From a candidate division Zixibacteria bacterium SM23_81 (GTDB lineage Bacteria; SM23-81): a stretch of DNA of 6,378 nt. The stretch spans positions 1 to 6,378 of the forward strand of contig LJUY01000087.1 of NCBI GenBank assembly GCA_001304015.1, written 5' to 3'. The notes under the pieces are model-generated. The model saw only the letters and a program-made list of their open reading frames with translations. It did not search any database and had not been told where the DNA came from. The translations under genes were made by a program, and so were the position numbers. This document shows positions 1 through 4,208 of this stretch, in pieces; the stretch's first letter is position 1, and each line of letters opens with the position of its first letter.

Positions 1-2
1 CA

Positions 3-18
3 ATTGCGTATATGCAAT
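3..18. promoter_or_regulatory. Palindrome 1, putative activator-binding site
   Basis: ATTGC and GCAAT arms separated by six bases (8-13) form an inverted repeat; the inner TATA also pairs, leaving one mismatched pair (8/13). The same arms and spacing recur at 33-48, exactly 30 bp away, about three helical turns. Its centre lies about 162 bp upstream of the predicted sigma-54 transcription start, a usual distance for an enhancer-binding protein site. It sits at the window edge, so further copies may lie upstream. The repeat is seen directly; activator binding is inferred. Confidence 0.55.
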
Positions 19-32
19 CGCACTGTGTGTAT

Positions 33-48
33 ATTGCATTATTGCAAT
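33..48. promoter_or_regulatory. Palindrome 2, putative activator-binding site
   Basis: Second copy of ATTGC-N6-GCAAT, with identical arms and arm spacing to the copy at 3-18 but a different centre (ATTATT instead of GTATAT). Conserved arms with a variable centre are typical of a dimeric regulator contacting two half sites. The centre is about 132 bp upstream of the predicted sigma-54 start. A lone GCAAT half occurs at 104-108 without its partner. Confidence 0.55.
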
Positions 49-145
49 CATCGTATGTCGACACAGGTTCATTGTCTGGTGATCAATGAGCTTTTAAGGT
101 CTTGCAATACAGAACGTTATAAAATATCACGGCAAATGATGGGTC

Positions 146-161
146 TTGGCATGCTCCTTGC
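146..161 (+). promoter_or_regulatory. Sigma-54 (-24/-12) promoter
   Basis: TTGGCATGCTCCTTGC matches the consensus TGGCAC-N5-TTGC with a single C-to-T change. The invariant GG (148-149) and GC (160-161) are separated by exactly 10 bases, as RpoN requires. The predicted start of transcription is near 172-173, giving a leader of only about 12 nt before the ATG at 185, with the Shine-Dalgarno at the extreme 5' end. Sigma-54 promoters need an enhancer-binding protein; the palindromes at 3-18 and 33-48 are candidate sites. The activator gene is not in the window. Confidence 0.8.
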
Positions 162-184
162 CTCATGAGATGTGGAGGTCAGCC

Positions 185-574
185 ATGACCATAGCGGTGC
201 CCCTTTTCGGATTACGAGTGTCGCCTCGCTTCGACTGTGCGCCGGACATGATGCTGGTCACTGTGGATGGAGGAGAGATCACCAGCCGGCAAAGATTCTC
301 CATGGGACAAATCAATTCTCTGGCCCGGATCAATTGGATCTGCCAGAGAGGCGTCGATGTGGTCGTCTGCGGAGGCATCACCCGTTTTTCCATGAGGTCC
401 TTGACGAATAGGGGACTGCAAGTGTTTCCTTGGGTGACGGGCGATGCCGAGGAAATCATCGAGATGTTCTTGAGCGGGCGGCTGCGCTCCGGTTTGGTCG
501 TCGAGGCGGGGAAGAGACAGCGTCGATGGCGCTGCCGTGGGAGACGAGGGAACGGACCATGGGTCATGGATTGA
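185..574 (+). CDS. NifX/NifB-C-type metal-cluster protein (dinitrogenase Fe-Mo cofactor family)
   Basis: 129 aa, matching the small ribonuclease-H-like fold family of NifX, NafY, the NifB C-terminus and ORP (PF02579), which bind or carry metal-sulfur clusters. It opens with MTIAVPLFGLRVSPRFDCAP, the family's first strand and loop (V-S-P-R-F-D replaces the V-x-x-R-F-G of the two paralogues downstream). VVVCGGITRF at about residues 57-66 occupies the position of GxCGPNAF in those paralogues, so the Cys-Gly is kept while the rest of the loop differs. The last 20 residues are Arg-rich. The ATG at 185 is chosen over upstream TTG 146 because it follows TGGAGG at 173-178 and begins exactly at the domain; the upstream extension would lie inside the promoter. 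It is the first gene after the sigma-54 promoter. Its cluster is unknown; a role in carrying a cofactor or sensing it is inferred. Confidence 0.9.
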   Translation: MTIAVPLFGLRVSPRFDCAPDMMLVTVDGGEITSRQRFSMGQINSLARINWICQRGVDVVVCGGITRFSMRSLTNRGLQVFPWVTGDAEEIIEMFLSGRLRSGLVVEAGKRQRRWRCRGRRGNGPWVMD

Positions 575-616
575 TATTCGTCGCAGGCGGCTACGAACTG
601 AAAGGAGGTGTCAAAA

Positions 617-979
617 ATGCCAGGATTCGACGGAACCGGTCCTTTGGGCTACGGTCCTAGAACCGGCGGAGGCTTCGGCTTTTGCCCCCCCGGGATGGGG
701 CCAGCCTCTGGCCCATTGGGTTTTCTCCGTGGTGCAGGTCGAGGCGGTCTTCCATGGGGTGGTGGTAGAGGACGCGCCTGGGGTGGGGGGAGAGGTTGGG
801 CCTGGAGAGCCGCTTATGGAGGATTTGTACCCCCATACTGGGGAGCTCCTTACCCTCCGGCATGGACCCAGGAGCAGGAGCTTGATTCCCTGAAGGCCCA
901 GGCGACCGCCGTGGAGGAGGAGCTGGAGGCCATTCGCCGGAGAATCGGCGAACTGGAGGCAGAGGGCAAGAAGGATTGA
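617..979 (+). CDS. DUF5320-type Gly-rich protein with C-terminal coiled coil
   Basis: 120 aa. The N-terminus reads MPGFDGTGPLGYGPRTGGGF and is followed by Cys23, the signature MPxxDGTGPxGxGPxTGxxxGxC of a small-protein family of unknown function found in anaerobes and archaea. Residues 24-80 are low-complexity, rich in Gly, Arg, Trp, Pro and Tyr. Residues 84-116 (TQEQELDSLKAQ through RRIGELEAEG) form a charged amphipathic helix that should be a coiled coil. It has a perfect Shine-Dalgarno (AAAGGAGGTG, 601-610) and ATG at 617; GTG 608 would overlap that site and is rejected. The same helix motif ends the proteins at 3544-3912 and 4209-4868. I do not know the function; partnering with a NifX-like protein through the helix is inferred. 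Confidence 0.88.
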   Translation: MPGFDGTGPLGYGPRTGGGFGFCPPGMGPASGPLGFLRGAGRGGLPWGGGRGRAWGGGRGWAWRAAYGGFVPPYWGAPYPPAWTQEQELDSLKAQATAVEEELEAIRRRIGELEAEGKKD

Positions 980-992
980 TCCAGCAAGAAGT

Positions 993-1019
993 GGGGGTAG
1001 AAGATCTTTTTCCACCCCC
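993..1019 (+). other. Intercistronic hairpin
   Basis: The arms at 993-1004 and 1008-1019 pair as GGGGGT with ACCCCC, then one A/C mismatch, then five pairs including one G-U, closing a 3-nt loop (1005-1007). No T-run follows (CTCTCAAGGGAG comes next), so it is not a standard intrinsic terminator. It ends four bases before the Shine-Dalgarno of the next gene (1024-1030). It may stabilise or set a processing boundary in the operon mRNA; the role is inferred. Confidence 0.55.
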
Positions 1020-1035
1020 TCTCAAGGGAGTTGCT

Positions 1036-1398
1036 ATGAAAGTTGCCATTACATCCACCGGACCGACTTTGAAGGCAGAGGTCGACCAGAGGTTCGGTCG
1101 GGCGAGGCTCTTTCTCATCGTCGACACAGAGACGGAAAGCGTCAAGGTAGTCGATAATGAGCAGAACCTCAACGTCTCTCAGGGGGCGGGCATTCAAGCG
1201 GCCGAGACGGTGGTCAATGAGGGAGCGGAAGTTCTCATCACCGGGCATTGTGGTCCCAATGCCTTTCGGACTTTGCAAGCTGCGGGCGTAAGGATCATCG
1301 CAGGCGCCCAGGGCACCGTTGGCCAGATGGTGGAGAAGTTCAAGAGGGGAGAGTTGGAGTTCGTTCAGGGAGCGGATGTTCCCGGTCACTGGAGCTAG
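1036..1398 (+). CDS. NifX/ORP-like metal-cluster protein (dinitrogenase Fe-Mo cofactor family)
   Basis: 120 aa, close to the length of orange protein (ORP) of Desulfovibrio. It begins MKVAITSTGPTLKAEVDQRF, has GAGIQAAETV at 50-59 and the family loop GHCGPNAF at 70-77, whose Cys72 is a plausible metal or thiol site. VEKFKRGEL follows near 99-107 in the last helix. It is clearly paralogous to residues 1-106 of the fusion at 4209-4868. ATG 1036 follows AAGGGAG (1024-1030); the in-frame upstream start near 976 would cross the hairpin and is not preceded by a suitable site. The DUF89 gene starts only four bases after its stop, so the two are co-transcribed. Metal identity (Mo/Cu as in ORP, or another) cannot be told from sequence. 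Confidence 0.92.
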   Translation: MKVAITSTGPTLKAEVDQRFGRARLFLIVDTETESVKVVDNEQNLNVSQGAGIQAAETVVNEGAEVLITGHCGPNAFRTLQAAGVRIIAGAQGTVGQMVEKFKRGELEFVQGADVPGHWS

Positions 1399-1402
1399 AA
1401 CG

Positions 1403-2269
1403 GTGAAAACCTATCTGGAGTGCATTCCCTGTTTTTTGCGACAGGCCCTGGAAGCCAGCCGGATGGCCACCCATGATGATGGGGTACAAGCCAAAATTAT
1501 ACGGCGAGTTTTGCGCGAAACCGCGAACTTCTCCTTCAGCCTCAGCCCGCCGCACATGGGACAAAAAATTCACAGAATAGTTCGGGAAGAAACCGGCGAC
1601 CCAGATCCTTATCGGGCTGAGAAGCTTCGCTACAACATGCTGTATGCCCAGATCTATCCACAGGCGAAAAAGATGGTGGCCCGTTCTGAAAATCCAAGAG
1701 ATTCAGCCCTCAAGCTGGCTGTTGCCAGCAATGTCCTTGATTTCGGGCCACCAGGTTTCAACTTGGGGTCTAAGATAGGGTCCATTCTAGAATCAGCCCT
1801 TTCGGAGGAGTTGGCCATAGATGACCGGGCGAGTTTTTGGAGGACTATGGAGAAAGCTGAGGAAATTCTCTACTTAGGGGACAACACCGGAGAGGTCTTC
1901 TTCGATCGGCTTTTGCTGGAGCATTTGCCCGTGGAGAAGGTGACCTTTGTGGTCCGAGGGGGTCCGGCCATCAACGACATCACCATGGGAGATTTGGATG
2001 ACACCGGTTTGAATGGCTTTGTCTCAGTGGTCGACAACGGCTCGGATGCGCCGGGGACCATCCTGGAGGATTGCTCGCCAGAATTTCGCCAGCGGTTTGA
2101 AGCGGCCGACCTGATCATTTCCAAGGGGCAGGGCAATTACGAGACCCTGAGCGGCATCGATAAACACATTTTCTACCTGCTGAAGGCCAAATGTCCGGTT
2201 CTGGCTAGGGATCTCGATGTCGCCGAGGGAAGTTTGGTGGTAAAGGAGGTGCTGCCGAAGGCAGTCTGA
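1403..2269 (+). CDS. DUF89/ARMT1-like metal-dependent phosphatase family protein
   Basis: 288 aa, starting VKTYLECIPCFLRQALEASR, the usual start of prokaryotic DUF89 (PF01937) proteins. Conserved blocks are GDNTGEVFFD (159-168, with the metal-site Asp-Asn), GGPAINDIT (186-194), DNGSDAPGT (211-219), SKGQGNYETL (240-249) and CPVLARDLDV (264-273). The family includes divalent-metal-dependent phosphatases proposed to clear damaged phosphometabolites; the substrate of this subgroup is unknown. Cys7 and Cys10 (CIPC) are typical of the subgroup. I chose GTG 1403, with GGAG at 1391-1394, since the family starts exactly there; ATG 1319 or 1376 would overlap the upstream gene and add unrelated residues. 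Its place between a NifX-like gene and an Fe-S scaffold gene suggests a job tied to metal-cluster or pterin metabolism, which is inference. Confidence 0.9.
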   Translation: MKTYLECIPCFLRQALEASRMATHDDGVQAKIIRRVLRETANFSFSLSPPHMGQKIHRIVREETGDPDPYRAEKLRYNMLYAQIYPQAKKMVARSENPRDSALKLAVASNVLDFGPPGFNLGSKIGSILESALSEELAIDDRASFWRTMEKAEEILYLGDNTGEVFFDRLLLEHLPVEKVTFVVRGGPAINDITMGDLDDTGLNGFVSVVDNGSDAPGTILEDCSPEFRQRFEAADLIISKGQGNYETLSGIDKHIFYLLKAKCPVLARDLDVAEGSLVVKEVLPKAV

Positions 2270-2315
2270 CGGAAGCGATAAGTTGCATAGCCACAAAGAC
2301 CGGAGAGGCGGACGG

Positions 2316-2765
2316 ATGGAAAAACTTTTTGACCAATGGGCTCAGGAGCTTCAAGAGCTTATCTTGGAACAAGATCGCAAGATTTTTTCTCCACAGGTGA
2401 TCGACAATTATCTCAAACCGAAGAACCTGAAAGAGGTTTCCAATCCTGATGGGAAGGGCATCGTCACCGGACCGTGCGGGGATACCATGTATATTGGGTT
2501 TAAAGCCAACCAGGATCGTATCGTCGAGATTGGATTTCTCACCGATGGGTGCGGGCCGACGGTGGCCTGTGGCAGCATGCTCACGCAATTAGTTGAAGGC
2601 CGAACCCTGACAGAAGCGGCCGCTATCGCACAGGAGGATCTGCTGAGAACATTGGGCGGATTGCCGGAATCGCACCTGCACTGTGCGAAATTGGCCGTTG
2701 ACACGTTGCTCCGGGCTTTGAAGGATTGCCAAGACAGAGGAGGTGAGCCAGATGCCCAGAGGTGA
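2316..2765 (+). CDS. NifU/IscU-like Fe-S cluster assembly scaffold
   Basis: 149 aa, a single NifU N-terminal-type scaffold domain. The three ligand cysteines of IscU/NifU are present: Cys54 in GPCGDTM (followed by the conserved Asp56), Cys79 in DGCGPTVACGS and Cys123 in HLHCAKLA (preceded by His122). Cys85 is an extra cysteine. In IscU these residues build a transient [2Fe-2S] or [4Fe-4S] cluster for handing on. No NifU C-terminal domain and no cysteine desulfurase are seen here. ATG 2316 with GGAGAGG (2302-2308) is preferred over TTG 2283. Its last 14 bases overlap the next gene, implying translational coupling. The context suggests that it supplies Fe-S clusters to the ferredoxin-ATPase or to the NifX-like proteins; that is inference. 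Confidence 0.92.
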   Translation: MEKLFDQWAQELQELILEQDRKIFSPQVIDNYLKPKNLKEVSNPDGKGIVTGPCGDTMYIGFKANQDRIVEIGFLTDGCGPTVACGSMLTQLVEGRTLTEAAAIAQEDLLRTLGGLPESHLHCAKLAVDTLLRALKDCQDRGGEPDAQR

Positions 2766-2970
2766 TGGAACAGGCCCTGCGGGAAAAGGTCCAGGAACCG
2801 GCAGGGGCATGGGTCGGGGAGGTGGAGGTAGAATGGGAGGTTTCGGCCTGGGCCTCGGCGGCCACTGCGTCTGCCCCAGCTGTGGCAAGACAGTGCCGCA
2901 TAAAAGAGGAGTGCCCTGTATGAACGTGACCTGTCCAAGCTGCGGGATGCCCATGACCCGGGCCAGATGA
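2752..2970 (+). CDS. Small zinc-ribbon protein with DUF5320-type N-terminus
   Basis: 72 aa. It starts MPRGDGTGPAGKGPGTGRGM, the DUF5320-type signature, followed by a Gly-Arg-Met linker (20-37). The C-terminal half has six cysteines (39, 41, 44, 56, 61, 64): CPSCGKTVPHKRGVPC and then CPSCGMPM, a two-knuckle zinc-ribbon or rubredoxin-like metal site. ATG 2752 lies inside the end of the scaffold gene and follows AGAGGAGGTG (2736-2745); GTG 2743 would lie within that ribosome binding site. The coiled-coil tail of the sister proteins is absent and is replaced by the metal knuckles. Bound metal (Zn or Fe) and function are unknown. Coupled translation with the scaffold suggests a shared process. Confidence 0.85.
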   Translation: MPRGDGTGPAGKGPGTGRGMGRGGGGRMGGFGLGLGGHCVCPSCGKTVPHKRGVPCMNVTCPSCGMPMTRAR

Positions 2971-3028
2971 GGCTGGACAAGGACAACGGCGTTCAGGCCG
3001 CATAGACCACAGAGAGAGGTGATTGACT

Positions 3029-3505
3029 ATGCCGCGATTTGATGGGACAGGACCTTCCGGTGAAGGGCCTATGACCGGTCGTGGTTTGGGTTACTGCATT
3101 TTGAAGAATCCAGAGAAAAAAGAGGAGGGCACCGACGTTCGGGGCTATGCCGGACTTAGAGGTGTGCCGCTTAGCGATTCTCACGGAGATCTGCACACGG
3201 ACAGAAAGGAGGCGATCCTGATGCCTCGAGGAGACGGAACGGGTCCCATGGGGTTGGGGCCGATGACGGGAAGGGCAGCCGGTTACTGTGCCGGTTACCC
3301 CCTCCCTGGTTTTATGAACCTATATCGGGGGCGTGCGGGAGTTCCGCTCGGACCAACGGGATATCCTGGGACATATCCCTATGGTGGGGGACACTTCTAC
3401 GGACGCGGTTTTCCGGCACGGTACTTTGGACCGGGCCTAGGACGTGGCTGGGGCCGGGGCAGAGGTCGGGGACGTGGACGAGGATGGTTTGGGTGGGGCT
3501 GGTAA
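3029..3505 (+). CDS. Double-signature DUF5320-type protein (apparent tandem fusion)
   Basis: 158 aa reading frame holding two complete family N-termini. Residues 1-23 are MPRFDGTGPSGEGPMTGRGL plus GYC; residues 65-87 repeat it as MPRGDGTGPMGLGPMTGRAA plus GYC. Between them, residues 24-64 are hydrophilic (ILKNPEKKEEG, RGYAGLRGVPL). The C-terminus (98-158) is Gly/Arg/Tyr/Trp-rich, ends in an RG repeat and WFGWGW, and lacks the coiled coil seen in the neighbours. ATG 3029 follows GAGAGGTGA (3014-3022). A perfect Shine-Dalgarno (AAAGGAGG, 3206-3213) stands before the internal ATG 3221, so a separate shorter product is likely (next entry). It looks like two adjacent genes that lost the stop codon between them. 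Function unknown. Confidence 0.75.
   Translation: MPRFDGTGPSGEGPMTGRGLGYCILKNPEKKEEGTDVRGYAGLRGVPLSDSHGDLHTDRKEAILMPRGDGTGPMGLGPMTGRAAGYCAGYPLPGFMNLYRGRAGVPLGPTGYPGTYPYGGGHFYGRGFPARYFGPGLGRGWGRGRGRGRGRGWFGWGW
3221..3295 (+). repeat. 75-bp direct repeat, copy 1
   Basis: Starts at the internal ATG and runs through the codons of the MPRGDGTGP...GYCAG signature. It matches 3544-3618 at 73 of 75 bases; the only differences are two adjacent bases (GT versus AA, 3253-3254). Silent positions are also identical, whereas the signatures at 617, 2752 and 3029 use different codons. This points to a recent duplication or gene conversion. The shared AAAGGAGG lies upstream of both copies. Confidence 0.9.
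3221..3505 (+). CDS. Internal-start DUF5320-type protein nested in the 3029-3505 frame
   Basis: Possible independent product of 94 aa, initiated at ATG 3221. AAAGGAGG at 3206-3213 with 7-nt spacing is as strong as the best site in the window, and translation from here gives a normal family protein beginning with the signature at residue 1. Its first 75 bases match those of the next gene at 73 positions. It is in frame with the longer ORF, so both a 158-aa and a 94-aa form could be made. The sequence alone cannot settle which dominates. Confidence 0.6.
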   Translation: MPRGDGTGPMGLGPMTGRAAGYCAGYPLPGFMNLYRGRAGVPLGPTGYPGTYPYGGGHFYGRGFPARYFGPGLGRGWGRGRGRGRGRGWFGWGW

Positions 3506-3543
3506 GTTCTTTTTAACACCTTGCTGCAAAGGAGGATGTGAAG

Positions 3544-3618
3544 ATGCCTCGAGGAGACGGAACGGGTCCCATGGGAATGGGGCCGATGACGGGAAGGGCA
3601 GCCGGTTACTGTGCCGGT
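3544..3618 (+). repeat. 75-bp direct repeat, copy 2
   Basis: Second copy of the repeat at 3221-3295, 323 bp downstream, opening the next DUF5320-type gene. Identity stops sharply after the CAG codons, where the two proteins diverge (YPLPGF versus NDMPGY), although the protein motif PGxMN remains similar. Confidence 0.9.
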
Positions 3619-3912
3619 AACGATATGCCAGGATATATGAATCCAATTCCTGGGCGAGGTTTCTGGGGTCGAGGCGGCTGGGGTCGAGGCTGGCGCCGTG
3701 GTCTCTACGCCGCCGGCTTTCCTGGTTGGGCACCTTACGGAACAGGTATGTTCCCATACCAGGCATTTGGCGGGCCTTATGCCCCGCAGCCGACCCCTGA
3801 GCAGGAGCTGGAGGCACTGAAGGGGCAGGCCAAGTATTTCCAGGATGCTCTCCAGGATATCAACAAGCGGATCCAGGAGTTGGAAGCAGCCGGTCAAGAG
3901 GAGAAAAAGTAA
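3544..3912 (+). CDS. DUF5320-type Gly-rich protein with C-terminal coiled coil
   Basis: 122 aa. It starts MPRGDGTGPMGMGPMTGRAA then GYCAG, with Cys23 as the only cysteine. Residues 36-82 are rich in Gly, Trp, Arg, Tyr and Phe (GRGFWGRGGWGRGW). Residues 84-117 (TPEQELEALKGQAK through NKRIQELEAAG) form a heptad-like charged helix, the same tail as in the proteins at 617-979 and 4209-4868. ATG 3544 lies eight bases after AAAGGAGG (3528-3535); GTG 3538, two bases after that site, is too close. It is the fullest version of the family in this window: signature, aromatic-Gly linker, coiled coil. Function unknown; association with NifX-like partners through the helix is inferred. Confidence 0.88.
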   Translation: MPRGDGTGPMGMGPMTGRAAGYCAGNDMPGYMNPIPGRGFWGRGGWGRGWRRGLYAAGFPGWAPYGTGMFPYQAFGGPYAPQPTPEQELEALKGQAKYFQDALQDINKRIQELEAAGQEEKK

Positions 3913-3918
3913 AGGGAT

Positions 3919-3959
3919 TGGGTTCTCAGGAGGATGACGGCCATCCTTCTGAGAATCCG
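3919..3959 (+). other. Long intercistronic hairpin
   Basis: The arms 3919-3936 and 3942-3959 pair along 18 positions without bulge or mismatch (three G-U pairs, one of them terminal) around a 5-nt loop (ACGGC, 3937-3941). It starts seven bases after the stop of the DUF5320 gene and ends 12 bases before the Shine-Dalgarno of the FmdB-like gene. No T-run follows (CAATTTCG), so a standard terminator is unlikely. It could protect the upstream mRNA 3' end, mark a cleavage site or attenuate downstream expression; the role is inferred. Confidence 0.65.
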
Positions 3960-3983
3960 CAATTTCGTATCGAGGTGAGAACT

Positions 3984-4190
3984 GTGCCCATCTACGAGTA
4001 CCGATGTGAGAAGTGCCATCACATAATGGAATTTCTGGAGAGTTACGACGGCGCTGCCAAAGAGCACCGTTGCCAGAAGTGCGGAGGCAAGGATATGCGA
4101 AGGCTCCTGTCAGTTCCGAACGTCAGAGTAACTGACGGCTCGCCGTCGTCTGGGGGTTCCTGCCCGACAGGAACGTGCCCGATCACATGA
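3984..4190 (+). CDS. FmdB-family zinc-ribbon protein
   Basis: 68 aa, starting MPIYEYRCEKCHHIMEFLES, the hallmark of the FmdB/CxxC zinc-ribbon family (PF09723). Two Cys pairs, C8-x2-C11 and C30-x2-C33, make the metal knuckles. After the RLLSVPNVRV strand comes a short Ser/Gly tail with two more cysteines (Cys60, Cys65; SCPTGTCPIT). GTG 3984 is chosen because the family starts MPIYEY and GAGGTGA (3972-3978) precedes it; the upstream start at 3918 would put the hairpin inside the gene. FmdB was named as a putative regulator from a formamidase locus, but the role of most members is unknown. Its gene ends 18 bases before the fusion gene. Confidence 0.9.
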   Translation: MPIYEYRCEKCHHIMEFLESYDGAAKEHRCQKCGGKDMRRLLSVPNVRVTDGSPSSGGSCPTGTCPIT

Positions 4191-4208
4191 GCAGAGAAGG
4201 GATATTTT

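Noticed and set aside
81-107. IHF site between the palindromes and the promoter
   Set aside because: The best matches (ATCAA at 82-86; TAA-N4-TTG at 95-104) each miss two or more consensus bases; bending by IHF is plausible but not supported.
94-123. Sigma-70 promoter (TTAAGG, 18 bp, TATAAA)
   Set aside because: The -35 matches at only three of six bases; the -24/-12 element is far better.
1319-1402. N-terminal extension of the DUF89 protein from ATG 1319 or 1376
   Set aside because: It overlaps the NifX-like gene in another frame and adds Trp/Arg/Ser-rich residues not seen in the family, which starts at (M/V)KTYLECIPC.
3116-3122. AAAAAAG as a programmed -1 slippery site
   Set aside because: The zero frame reads AAA AAA GAG, not A AAA AAG, and the -1 frame stops soon without a recognisable product.
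3501-3520. T-run (3510-3514) with a small stem after the double DUF5320 gene as terminator
   Set aside because: Only six pairs with a two-base bulge, the T-run is in the loop rather than after the stem, and a strong ribosome binding site follows at once.
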